From assembly GCA_903939735.1 (NCBI GenBank), contig CAJAIA010000001.1, positions 165,169 to 229,168 on the forward strand: a stretch of 64,000 bases of DNA, written 5' to 3'. The position numbers were made by a program, and so were the translations under genes. Shown here piece after piece: positions 29,476 to 38,120 of this stretch. Numbering within the stretch: position 1 is the first letter of the stretch; each line of letters begins with the position of its first letter. Below the pieces are notes generated by a model. It did no database searches, was not told where the DNA came from, and saw only the letters and a list, made by a program, of their open reading frames with translations. The DNA comes from an uncultured Ignavibacteria bacterium. GTDB taxonomy: Bacteria > Bacteroidota > Ignavibacteria > Kapaibacteriales > Kapaibacteriaceae.

Positions 29476-30023
29476 TTCTACCTGTCTACACCTACAATCA
29501 CGCGGTGCTCAAGCAGAAGACGTCGCAGATCGATGACATGTCGGATGAGCTCAACACGTTAATCGACGACATGTTCGCTACCATGTACAATGCCAACGGC
29601 ATCGGACTGGCGGCAAATCAGATTGGCAAGGGGCTTGCACTCACGGTTATCGATACGCAGGATTCAGATGAGGACGATGCTTCGTCAGTGTCTGAACAAC
29701 TGGTGCTGATCAATCCGATCATTGAGGCATTCTCCGACCACGAGGAGGAATTCGAAGAGGGCTGTCTCAGCCTTCCCGACCTCCGTGATGTCGTCATTCG
29801 TCCGTCGGCTATTCAAGTACGCTACCTCGACCGCGCAATGAAGGAACAAGTGCGGGAGGTCGATGGAATTCTTGCACGCGTAATGCAGCACGAAATCGAC
29901 CATCTCAATGGCATCTACTTCTACGAACGACTGAGTCCGATTCGCCGCACACTCGCTGGCGGAAAGCTCAAGCGTATTGCCCGTGGCGACATTGAACCGG
30001 AGTACGAGATCTTCCGCGGGTGA
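29472..30023 (+). CDS. def: Peptide deformylase
   Basis: A 183-residue peptide deformylase that removes the formyl group from new proteins. The three motifs are intact: GIGLAANQIG (about 45), EGCLSLPD (about 98; Cys is a metal ligand) and QHEIDHLNG (about 140, with both His). Start at ATG 29472, overlapping the upstream stop by 4 bases. Confidence 0.96.
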   Translation: MILPVYTYNHAVLKQKTSQIDDMSDELNTLIDDMFATMYNANGIGLAANQIGKGLALTVIDTQDSDEDDASSVSEQLVLINPIIEAFSDHEEEFEEGCLSLPDLRDVVIRPSAIQVRYLDRAMKEQVREVDGILARVMQHEIDHLNGIYFYERLSPIRRTLAGGKLKRIARGDIEPEYEIFRG

Positions 30024-30071
30024 CCTCCACCAGCCCCCTTCCCAACTGACACATCACTTATCCTTCGACAC

Positions 30072-31544
30072 ATGAAGAACTACATCAACGGTACCTGGTC
30101 CGACTCATCAACGGGTCGCACATTCGCAAATCTGAACCCTGCTGACAGCACCGATGTGATCGGCATGTTCCCACTGTCGAGCGCCGACGATGTTGCAGCG
30201 GCCGTTGGTGCTGCCTCTGCAGCCTTCCGCGCATGGCGTCTGATGCCGGCACCGAAGCGCGGAGACATCTTGCGCAAGGCAGGTGACATCTTCACACGTC
30301 GCAAGGACGAGCTTGCTGCGATCATGACGCGTGAAATGGGCAAGACCTTGCAGGAAACCAAGGGTGATATCCAGGAAGCCATTGATACTGCCTACTACGC
30401 AGCTACAGAGACACGTCGTCTGTTCGGCTACACGGCACCATCGGAGATGGACAACAAGATGAATATGTCCTTCCGCATGCCTATCGGTGTGTGTGGCATC
30501 ATCACTGCATGGAACTTCCCTATTGCCGTTCCATCATGGAAGATCCTTCCTGCGCTTGCAGCAGGCAACACGGTAGTCTTCAAGCCAAGCGATGACTCTC
30601 CGCATAGCGCAAACATCTTCGCCGAGATTTTGGAAGAAGCTGGTTTGCCAACAGGCGTGTTCAATGTCGTGCATGGTCAGGCAGAAGCAGGTTTGGCTCT
30701 CGTCGAGCATCCAGATGTAAAGGTCATCGGCTTTACCGGCTCAACAGCTACGGGCAATGCGATTGCTGCACGGTGTGGCGCCCTCAACAAGAAGGTGTCG
30801 CTCGAGATGGGTGGCAAGAATGCACAGATCGTCATGCCGGATGCCGATATGGACCTCGCGCTCACAGGCGTGCTGTGGGGCGCGTTCGGAACAACCGGAC
30901 AGCGCTGCACGGCCACGAGCCGCTTGATCCTGCACAAGGATATCCACGACACATTCGTGGAGGAACTCAAGCGTCAGGCATCGAACATTGTCCTTGGTAA
31001 CGGACTGACGAATGCAGCAGCACAGGTTGGCCCGGTGATCAATCAACGTCAGCTCGACAAGGTGCTTTCGTACATCGAGATCGGCAAGTCCGAAGCAACA
31101 TGCGTTCTCGGTGGCGAGCGCGATATGACGGGCGATAACGCTAAGGGCAACTTCGTGAAGCCAACAATCTTTATTGATGTTGAGCGCACCGACCGCATCT
31201 TCCAAGAAGAAATCTTTGGCCCAGTGCTAAGCGTTGTTCGTGCCGACTCCTTCGAACACGCACTTGAACTCGCAAACGACTCAGCGTACGGTCTCTCGTC
31301 GAGCATCTATACGCGCGATGTCAACGCAGCATTCACAGCGATCCGTGATATCGAAGCAGGTATCACCTACATCAACGCTCCAACGATCGGTGCAGAAGCC
31401 CACATGCCATTCGGCGGTGTTAAGGGTACAGGCAACGGACACCGTGAAGGGGGCTGGACAGTGTTCGACATCTTCACTGAGTGGAAGACGGTCTACGTTG
31501 ACTTCAGTGGGAAGCTGCAACGCGCGCAGATCGACAACTATTGA
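30072..31544 (+). CDS. NAD(P)-dependent aldehyde dehydrogenase
   Basis: A 490-residue aldehyde dehydrogenase. The cofactor segment is GIITAWNFPIAVPSWKILPA, the general-base Glu is in VSLEMGGKNAQ, the catalytic Cys in TTGQRCTATSR, and EEIFGPVLSVV and MPFGGVKGTGNGHREGG close the fold. The C-terminal NAPTIGAEAHMPFGG fits a subgroup that includes semialdehyde dehydrogenases; the exact aldehyde is not determined. It lies 48 bases after def, probably in the same operon. Confidence 0.92.
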   Translation: MKNYINGTWSDSSTGRTFANLNPADSTDVIGMFPLSSADDVAAAVGAASAAFRAWRLMPAPKRGDILRKAGDIFTRRKDELAAIMTREMGKTLQETKGDIQEAIDTAYYAATETRRLFGYTAPSEMDNKMNMSFRMPIGVCGIITAWNFPIAVPSWKILPALAAGNTVVFKPSDDSPHSANIFAEILEEAGLPTGVFNVVHGQAEAGLALVEHPDVKVIGFTGSTATGNAIAARCGALNKKVSLEMGGKNAQIVMPDADMDLALTGVLWGAFGTTGQRCTATSRLILHKDIHDTFVEELKRQASNIVLGNGLTNAAAQVGPVINQRQLDKVLSYIEIGKSEATCVLGGERDMTGDNAKGNFVKPTIFIDVERTDRIFQEEIFGPVLSVVRADSFEHALELANDSAYGLSSSIYTRDVNAAFTAIRDIEAGITYINAPTIGAEAHMPFGGVKGTGNGHREGGWTVFDIFTEWKTVYVDFSGKLQRAQIDNY

Positions 31545-31549
31545 TCGTT

Positions 31550-31918
31550 TTATGGATGCGATGTACTTCGCATCCCTGTAATCACAGCGACGCCGGCGAC
31601 GATCAGCAGCATACCAATGATGGTGCGCATGCTGATCGTTGCTGTGCCAGTGATCAACGATAGACCAATCGTACATGCGAATGAGCAGGCCGTACTGACT
31701 GGAATGAACGTCGTCCATGGCGCAAACGACAAGATCACCGTTAACACGATGAATGATGCTGCGAGCGCAAGCACACCCGCAAGAGCCGTCCACGAGATAA
31801 ATGCAGCCGCGATAGTACGCGGTTCGAGTGCTACACCATGAAGAGCGTGCGTTAGCAGCGCCATTCCACCCACGGCAAGTGCCGACTGGACAGTCGTCCA
31901 TGCAAGGAGCTGCATCAT
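31550..31918 (-). CDS. Small four-helix membrane protein (EamA/SMR-like)
   Basis: A 122-residue hydrophobic protein with four predicted helices (LAWTTVQSALAVGGMALLTH, AAFISWTALAGVLALAASFI, VSTACSFACTIGLSLITG and TIIGMLLIVAGVAVITGM). Size and the final AGVAVITG pattern suggest a half-size drug/metabolite transporter, like SMR proteins, that would act as a dimer. The lone Cys residues and the lack of a clear Glu14-like residue weaken an EmrE function. Starts at ATG 31918 overlapping the DUF4175 gene by ATGA; it converges with the aldehyde dehydrogenase gene (5 bases between stops). Confidence 0.6.
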   Translation of the reverse strand: MMQLLAWTTVQSALAVGGMALLTHALHGVALEPRTIAAAFISWTALAGVLALAASFIVLTVILSFAPWTTFIPVSTACSFACTIGLSLITGTATISMRTIIGMLLIVAGVAVITGMRSTSHP

Positions 31919-34900
31919 CGAGGATTGCCTTGTCGTTGTTGACGCTGAAGAACTTCGTAGTACTGACGAATCAAATTCTCGTAGTCCTTGGTGTACGACT
32001 GCCGCAGTTGTTCCATGGCAGTTCGCGAGGCCTTCCGCTGAAGATCCTGCAGTTCAAAGGCTCGAGGGCTTTGTCGCTGCACGTCCTGACCAGAGGTTGA
32101 CTCACGGCTCTTTTCATAATCACGGTCGTTCATAGAACGCGACGCATCGAGCAGACGCGAGAGGATTCGCTCTTGACGCATCCGTGTTTCTGGCGTGATG
32201 GAGCTCGACTGCATATCGCTCATCACTTCCTGCATGTCCTTGGCGATCTGCGACAAGTCGCCGAGTTCCTTCTTTGAACCTGACGCCGAGCGTCGCTCCT
32301 GTTCAAGTTCCTGGAGTGCCTTCATCGCCTTGCCTTGTTGTCCGGCAAGCCTACCCATCTCCGCTCGCTGACGCTCGTCCATTTGCTGTCCGCCCTGACC
32401 GACACGTTGCATACCCTCGTTGATGCCTTGCTGATCTTCTGCGAGTTGCTGAAGACGTTGGAACGGACTTTGTCCGCGACCCTGACCCTGACCTGGTTTC
32501 TGTCCTGATCCGCCCTCGCCCTGACCCTCGCCCTGCATCATGGAGTTAAGTGCCTGACTCATTTTCGAAGCAGCGCCATTCATGGAGCTCATTGCACCAG
32601 ATTGTTCAGCCATCGCCTGCTGTCCATTCCGCTCTGATAAGGACTGCATTGCGTCCTTCATCCCCTGCATAGCATCACCCAGCTCCTGCGCCATCTCTGG
32701 CGACACACTTGTCGACTTCTGTCCGAGCTGCATCATGTTGTTGGCGATGTTCTGCATGGACTCCGTGAGCTTCTGCTGCTGCTGTGCCATCTGCGAGAAC
32801 TGCGACGAATTCGGATCCATGTTCTTCATCCGATCGCGCAATGCTTCCTGCTGCTTCGAGAGATCCACCAGATCGTTGATCCCCTTCTGCATTTGACGCA
32901 TCGCTTCCTTCTGACTGTTGCGACGCATTTCACGCTTCATCTGCTTCATCTGCTGCGCAAAGCGTTGAAGATTCTGCGAGGCCTGCTGTTGCTGACGTGA
33001 GGCTTGCTGCTGATCGCCCTTTTCAAGATTCTCACTAGCCTGGTCCATCTGGTTCTTCGTACCCTGTGGATCGAGATCCTTCTGCGCCTGATCCATCTTC
33101 TCTTGCGGCATATCCTGACCGATCTCTTTCATGAGATTCTGCAGGTCCTTGGCTTCCTGCGCAAGCTTGTCGAGATCCTCTTGCAGTCGACGCTGTTCTT
33201 CGGCGAGCTTCTTACGTTCCTCTGCATTCATGGAGTTCGCATTCTCTGTCCGCTGGCGGAGTTCATCCTGCTTCTGTGCAAGCTCTTCGGCACGACGTTG
33301 CAATTCGTCGGTCTTCTGCTCTGCCTGCATTCGCTTGAGGAGATTGAGCTGACGATCCAAGTTCTTCTTGAATTCTTCCTCGTTGAACTTGAAATCCTTC
33401 ATCATCTTTTGCATCTCATCGGGCGATAGCTGCTCCATCGCCTTCTTCATCTGCTCCTGCATACGTTGCAGCTCGGGCGACTTAACCTCGCGCATGAGCT
33501 TTTGGAGCTCCATGTATTTCTGCAGTGTCTCCTGGGAGATAGCCTTGTTCTGTTGCAGTTTCTCAGTCATCTGCTCCATCGTTTCGGCGACCTTATCCAT
33601 GCGCTTCTGCAGTTGCTCCTGACGTTGCATGAGCTCCTCAGCCTTCTTCTTCTCCGACCACGACACATCCTGCTTCTGCTGCGATTGCTGACGTTGGAGT
33701 TCTCGTTGAAGTTGCTCAGCTTCCTTACGTACGTCTTCAGCTTCCTTCGCCAAGTTCTTGAGTTCACGCTGCATCTCCGTCTGCGTTTTATCGGCTTGCG
33801 CAAACACTTCATCGAGCGACGGCATACGCACCGTTACCGAGCGTGTACGCGCCGTCTTGGGTCCACGCACACCATCATTATCGGCCACTTCGAGATACAT
33901 CTCGTATGTGTCCTCAGGAGTCACGTCGATCTTCGACAGATTCCAGATGTACGGCACATCGCGCACCGTTCCGTCGCCGATCAACGGAATATCAATTGAG
34001 CGGAATGCTTTTTCCGGCTGTGCATAGCGGGATGACTGCAAGCGATAATAGAGGCGCAGGTGCGAGAAACCGTAGTCATCAGTGATAGATGTCACCACCG
34101 ATACCGTTGCCTGCTGTGTGAGCTCGACATCCTGTGTTGGCTGCACGAGCGTAATCGTAGGAACAGCATCGCAAAGAGCTACAATCCGATACGATGCTGG
34201 ATCTTGATTACGCGTACCATCGCGATCAACGATCTCGATCGAATACGATCCCTGAGCGCTCACCATGAATCGTCCACGCGCAGCATTGCCTTGGACCTGC
34301 ATCGGCACACGCACCGTATCGGCCGAGGCACTGTCGGTATCGCGCGTCATGACAATTGTTGCTGAAGCGAGATCCTTGTTTGACTGAACCGAGATATCGA
34401 CCGATGATCCCGTAAGTGCTGTCACATCAGCTTCCTGCTCGGTAAGATCCGTCGCCGCCATACGTGTGTATGCCGGAGGTGTAACACGGCCGCTCAACGA
34501 ACGAACGAGCGGACGGTCGAGTACGACGATCCGGGCGGTGTCGGTGCGCACGCCAACTTCGAGCCATGCGCTTTCGGCATAGATATCCACCGATCGTGTG
34601 ATGCCGGCGAGCGTATACACGTATGACATGCCTGTGTCACGACGCAGCGTCCACGGCTGGAATCGCTCCGATCCCTGTTCACGTACGAACACAGTTACCT
34701 CTTCAGGCGGTACACCCGTGGCGTGAACGATAACGCGAACCGATGCTCCACGCATTACGGTATCGCTTTTCGGAGAGATACTGAGTGAGAATGGGGCCGG
34801 TGCTAGGAACGACGTATCATACGAGCACACTCGATGCCATGCCGCTCCGAACGGAACAGGAGCAAGGGTAAGGAGCAATGCAACACTCATCATCGTGAAC

Positions 34901-35394
34901 AGACCTAGCAACAGCATGCGACGAGGTCGCTCACGATCGACAATCACCGTAAAGTCCAACGGTTGCGCAACATCAGCTACGCGCGCAAATGCTGCCGTTG
35001 CGAGTTCCGATTGCTGTGTGTGCTGATCATCCGTCAGTTGCAACACGTTGCAAAGCATATCTCCAAGCTGGGGGTATGCGGCACCAACACGAAGAGCAGT
35101 ATCAGATGCAGCTTCCTGCGGTCCGAGACCAACGCTCCGCAGAACATGCGGAACAATCCAGTACGCTATCGATCCCGCGCAACCCAGTACGATGGCAACC
35201 CACATACCGAAGCGAACCTGCATCGATGCGTGTGCAATAGCCTCGATCGTCACAATCAGAAGGATCAGAGCGGATGACGCCATCAATGCAGATCCAGATC
35301 CACGTAGCACCTTCCACCAGAGTTCAGAACGCTGAACACCGATCAAACGTGACACCAGTTCCTGGCGCGTGGGATGGTTACTGACGGAGTGCAT
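31915..35394 (-). CDS. DUF4175-like membrane protein with very long Gln-rich coiled coil
   Basis: A 1159-residue protein. Two adjacent helices near the N-terminus and a third around residue 150 (RRMLLLGLFTMMSVALLLTL) anchor it in the inner membrane. A beta-rich extracytoplasmic part follows (about 165-525). Residues about 530-1130 are an extreme Gln/Lys/Glu/Met coiled coil (KTQTEMQRELKNLAKEAEDV and QKMMKDFKFNEEEFKKNLDR are typical), interrupted by a Gly/Gln linker near 990 (GEGGSGQKPGQGQGRG). DUF4175-type proteins often sit near DUF4159 and MoxR genes; here DUF4159 is directly upstream, overlapping by 17 bases. Role unknown; a scaffold or stress-sensing membrane protein is an inference. Confidence 0.8.
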   Translation of the reverse strand: MHSVSNHPTRQELVSRLIGVQRSELWWKVLRGSGSALMASSALILLIVTIEAIAHASMQVRFGMWVAIVLGCAGSIAYWIVPHVLRSVGLGPQEAASDTALRVGAAYPQLGDMLCNVLQLTDDQHTQQSELATAAFARVADVAQPLDFTVIVDRERPRRMLLLGLFTMMSVALLLTLAPVPFGAAWHRVCSYDTSFLAPAPFSLSISPKSDTVMRGASVRVIVHATGVPPEEVTVFVREQGSERFQPWTLRRDTGMSYVYTLAGITRSVDIYAESAWLEVGVRTDTARIVVLDRPLVRSLSGRVTPPAYTRMAATDLTEQEADVTALTGSSVDISVQSNKDLASATIVMTRDTDSASADTVRVPMQVQGNAARGRFMVSAQGSYSIEIVDRDGTRNQDPASYRIVALCDAVPTITLVQPTQDVELTQQATVSVVTSITDDYGFSHLRLYYRLQSSRYAQPEKAFRSIDIPLIGDGTVRDVPYIWNLSKIDVTPEDTYEMYLEVADNDGVRGPKTARTRSVTVRMPSLDEVFAQADKTQTEMQRELKNLAKEAEDVRKEAEQLQRELQRQQSQQKQDVSWSEKKKAEELMQRQEQLQKRMDKVAETMEQMTEKLQQNKAISQETLQKYMELQKLMREVKSPELQRMQEQMKKAMEQLSPDEMQKMMKDFKFNEEEFKKNLDRQLNLLKRMQAEQKTDELQRRAEELAQKQDELRQRTENANSMNAEERKKLAEEQRRLQEDLDKLAQEAKDLQNLMKEIGQDMPQEKMDQAQKDLDPQGTKNQMDQASENLEKGDQQQASRQQQQASQNLQRFAQQMKQMKREMRRNSQKEAMRQMQKGINDLVDLSKQQEALRDRMKNMDPNSSQFSQMAQQQQKLTESMQNIANNMMQLGQKSTSVSPEMAQELGDAMQGMKDAMQSLSERNGQQAMAEQSGAMSSMNGAASKMSQALNSMMQGEGQGEGGSGQKPGQGQGRGQSPFQRLQQLAEDQQGINEGMQRVGQGGQQMDERQRAEMGRLAGQQGKAMKALQELEQERRSASGSKKELGDLSQIAKDMQEVMSDMQSSSITPETRMRQERILSRLLDASRSMNDRDYEKSRESTSGQDVQRQSPRAFELQDLQRKASRTAMEQLRQSYTKDYENLIRQYYEVLQRQQRQGNPR

Positions 35395-36103
35395 AGACAA
35401 CAATGTTGGTACCGATTTTCAACGCTGCTTCGCGCTTCTCGGGCGGATCGTGATGTACGTCGGGATCTGCCCAACCATCACTTGGGTTGGTTTCAACGGT
35501 ATAAAAGACGCACAGACGCGTACCGACAAACAACCCAAATCCTTGGGGTGATTTCGCATCATGCTCATGAATCTTTGGCAACCCATTCGGGAAATCGAAG
35601 TGTGCATGATAGAGCGGATGCGAGAACGGCAGTTCGCGGAGTTCCTGGTCGGGAAACACACGCTTGAGTTCCTTGCGGATGGATGCATCCATCCCGTAGT
35701 CATCATCAATGTAGAGGAAGCCGCCATTCTCAAGGTAGGCACGCAGGTTTCGCACCTCTGACTCGGTAAAATTCACCGTGCCATGCCCGGTCATGAACAA
35801 CACCGGATACAAGAACACGTTGTCCGTGGACAGATCCACAAACTCATACACGGGATCGACATTGATCGTTGTATGCGTCCGTATGTAGCGCAGGAGGTTG
35901 ATCTCCGCACTCGGATCATTGTACCAATCTCCCCCACCTGAATACTTCACGCGGGCAAGTTTAATGGCCGATTGTTGCTGCGGTGGTGGGGTGGCTGCTT
36001 GCTGCGGCTTCGGTGGAAAACGCACCTGCGCGTGTGCCGCTGCTGGTAGGAGCAGACACCACGTTGATACGACAGCAAGGATGATTACGACGCGAGGCGA
36101 CAC
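35378..36103 (-). CDS. DUF4159-family exported protein
   Basis: A 241-residue protein with an N-terminal signal (RVVIILAVVSTWCLLLPAAAHA) and a Pro/Gln linker, then a DUF4159 domain from about residue 45 to the end. That domain has a glutamine-amidotransferase-like fold and is usually exported or membrane-linked; the segments LFMTGHGTVNFTESEVRNLR and GGFLYIDDDYGMD are characteristic. The start is GTG 36103, set by AAGAAGG seven bases upstream. The gene overlaps rsmG (19 bases) and DUF4175 (17 bases). No enzymatic function is known for the family. Confidence 0.85.
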   Translation of the reverse strand: MSPRVVIILAVVSTWCLLLPAAAHAQVRFPPKPQQAATPPPQQQSAIKLARVKYSGGGDWYNDPSAEINLLRYIRTHTTINVDPVYEFVDLSTDNVFLYPVLFMTGHGTVNFTESEVRNLRAYLENGGFLYIDDDYGMDASIRKELKRVFPDQELRELPFSHPLYHAHFDFPNGLPKIHEHDAKSPQGFGLFVGTRLCVFYTVETNPSDGWADPDVHHDPPEKREAALKIGTNIVVYALRQ

Positions 36104-36747
36104 ACAACAACCTTCTTTTGATCTTCCTGAAACCACGGAACACCGAAGACATCAAGATCATGTTCTTCGAACACGACATCCGGATGCTGCGCTCGAGCCT
36201 CAGCGATCTCCTCCGACAGGTCGCCCCCTTTCAAAAAGGCGCATACTGTTGACGGTTTCATCAAGGGGCGAACCCACGTGATCAGGAGCGCTGTCTTCGC
36301 AACGGCACGCGAGATAATAACGTCGAAGCCACTCCGATAGTGCTGATCGTTGACAAGATCCTCCACACGAGCACAGATCGCTGAGACGTCCTTGAGGTCC
36401 GTGTGCTGGGCGAACATGCTCGTCATCGAGACCTTCTTCTTGATCGAATCGACCATCAGCAGCTTGATGTCAGGCCGGGCGATTTTCACCGGGATCCCTG
36501 GCAAGCCCCCTCCGGTGCCAACATCAAGTACGCGTGCCTTTTGTGGAATCTTCACGTGTTTGAGGATCATCAGCGAGTGCAGGATATGCCGATCCCAGAT
36601 GTTGTTTTCATCCTTACGTGAAATCATGTTCACGCGCTGATTCCAGTACATCAACTCGTTATGGTACCGTTCGAGGGCATCGATTTGATCTTTATCGAGC
36701 ATGATGCCGTTAGCACCACAGGTGGTCCAGATGTCAATAGGCGTCAT
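36085..36747 (-). CDS. rsmG: 16S rRNA (guanine-527-N7)-methyltransferase RsmG
   Basis: A 220-residue RsmG. The SAM loop VLDVGTGGGLPGIPVKIARP is characteristic, followed by MVDSIKKKV and the VISRAVA block. It methylates G527 of 16S rRNA. Start at ATG 36747 after GGAGG. It heads the rsmG-DUF4159-DUF4175 operon. Confidence 0.95.
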   Translation of the reverse strand: MTPIDIWTTCGANGIMLDKDQIDALERYHNELMYWNQRVNMISRKDENNIWDRHILHSLMILKHVKIPQKARVLDVGTGGGLPGIPVKIARPDIKLLMVDSIKKKVSMTSMFAQHTDLKDVSAICARVEDLVNDQHYRSGFDVIISRAVAKTALLITWVRPLMKPSTVCAFLKGGDLSEEIAEARAQHPDVVFEEHDLDVFGVPWFQEDQKKVVVCRLAS

Positions 36748-36786
36748 TGCAATCCTCCATGCGGAACCCGTGCAATGGGATGTGCG

Positions 36787-36794
36787 TAGATTTG
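36787..36794 (+). promoter_or_regulatory. TAnnTTTG -7 box of the GT2-nth operon
   Basis: TAGATTTG, then GGGCTG and the ATG at 36801. Full match to the -7 consensus six bases before the start codon, in the divergent region with rsmG. No clear -33 TTG; no other ribosome site is needed if the mRNA is leaderless. Confidence 0.45.
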
Positions 36795-36800
36795 GGGCTG

Positions 36801-37433
36801 ATGCAAGTCCCCTTCTTCTCGGTTATCATGTGCACCTATCAACGCGCCGCGTTGATTCCACGCGCCATCGACTCCCTGCTCGCGCAGACGGAGACGGATT
36901 GGGAACTGCTGGTTGTAGATGATGGATCGACGGATGACACAGAACATATCGTGCAAAAGTACGGAGCAATGGATCGCCGTATACGCTACATTCGACAAGA
37001 CCATGGCGGATCGGCACGTGCCCGCAATACGGGAATCGATGTGGCTCAGGGACTCTTTGTGACGTTCCTCGACAGTGATGACGAGTATTCTCTGGACCAT
37101 CTGGCATCGCGCCGCACTATGCTGCTGTCGTATCCGAGCATTCAGTTGCTGCACGGCGGTGTCACCATTATCGGCGACGAGTACGTTATCGACAAAAACG
37201 ACCCCTCTGTGAAGATTCACCTGTCTGAGTGCGTTGTCGGTGGCACGTTCATCGTCCGTCGAAGCGTGTTTCACGACATTGGCGGGTTCGATCTTGTGCC
37301 ATATGCAGAGGATGCCCTCTTTTTTGAGCGTGCATCAACTAAGGGGATCGCTATTGCGCAGACGGATCACCCCACGTACATCTATCACCGCGACTCCCCG
37401 GACGCACTTACAGTAACCTATGGCACGACGTGA
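36801..37433 (+). CDS. Family 2 glycosyltransferase
   Basis: A 210-residue GT2 (GT-A fold) enzyme. The nucleotide-binding VVDDGSTDD, the metal-binding FLDSDDEYS and a later PYAEDALFFERA (catalytic-base region) are present, along with GGTFIVRRSVF. It is shorter than many GT2s because it lacks a C-terminal tail. Sugar and acceptor are unknown. The start MQVPFFSVIMCTYQ is chosen for its promoter context. It overlaps nth by 14 bases. Confidence 0.88.
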   Translation: MQVPFFSVIMCTYQRAALIPRAIDSLLAQTETDWELLVVDDGSTDDTEHIVQKYGAMDRRIRYIRQDHGGSARARNTGIDVAQGLFVTFLDSDDEYSLDHLASRRTMLLSYPSIQLLHGGVTIIGDEYVIDKNDPSVKIHLSECVVGGTFIVRRSVFHDIGGFDLVPYAEDALFFERASTKGIAIAQTDHPTYIYHRDSPDALTVTYGTT

Positions 37434-38067
37434 ATCTCGGGCAGTTCGACGTGAACGCCTAGCAACAATTCTCGATCGACTTGCTGCAGCCTATCCCGAT
37501 GCGCGGGTCGGACTCGACTTCACAACACCGTTTGAACTGCTGATCGCCACGATCCTCTCTGCGCAGTGCACAGACGAACGTGTGAATGTTGTCACAAAGT
37601 CGCTCTTTGCGAAGTACCACAGTCCCGAAGACTACCTGCTTGTTCCACTCGAAGAGCTTGAGCAGGATATTCATTCGACTGGATTCTACCGGAATAAAGC
37701 CAAGAACATCCGAGCCTGTTGTGAACGGCTGATTGCAGAGTATCATTCACAGGTACCAATGACGCTCGACGAGCTCGTCACGCTCGCGGGAGTTGGACGA
37801 AAAACGGCTAACTGCGTGTTATCGAACTGCTTCGACATCCCTGGAATCACTGTCGACACACATGTGACACGCATCATGAATCTCCTGGGGATGGTGACGA
37901 CTACCGATGCTGTGGCTATTGAGTTTGAGCTGATGAAACTTGTCGATAGTGAGCGATGGAATGCCATGAATCACCTCATCATCTCGCATGGTCGCCGCAC
38001 CTGCATCGCCCGGCGTCCGCAATGTCCAATGTGTCCGGTCGCCGATCTCTGTCCGTCGGCACTGTAA
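37420..38067 (+). CDS. nth: Endonuclease III
   Basis: A 215-residue DNA glycosylase/AP lyase for oxidised pyrimidines. The helix-hairpin-helix LAGVGRKTANCVL contains the catalytic Lys, and VDTHVTRI the catalytic Asp. The [4Fe-4S] ligands are all there (C-x6-C-x2-C-x5-C in CIARRPQCPMCPVADLC). Starts at ATG 37420 inside the end of the glycosyltransferase gene. Confidence 0.95.
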   Translation: MARRESRAVRRERLATILDRLAAAYPDARVGLDFTTPFELLIATILSAQCTDERVNVVTKSLFAKYHSPEDYLLVPLEELEQDIHSTGFYRNKAKNIRACCERLIAEYHSQVPMTLDELVTLAGVGRKTANCVLSNCFDIPGITVDTHVTRIMNLLGMVTTTDAVAIEFELMKLVDSERWNAMNHLIISHGRRTCIARRPQCPMCPVADLCPSAL

Positions 38068-38120
38068 CGATGTCACGTTGCGCAGGTTGGTTTCCACTCC
38101 TTGGTGACCTCACATTCTCT

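Noticed and set aside
31554-31575. Hairpin GGATGCGA / TCGCATCC near the convergent ends of the aldehyde dehydrogenase and membrane-protein genes
   Set aside because: It is inside the coding end of the membrane protein and has no T-run on either strand's downstream side, so it is not called as a terminator.
31281-31901. Minus-strand open frame of 206 codons
   Set aside because: It is out of frame with the four-helix membrane protein and antisense to the aldehyde dehydrogenase; the composition is not protein-like.
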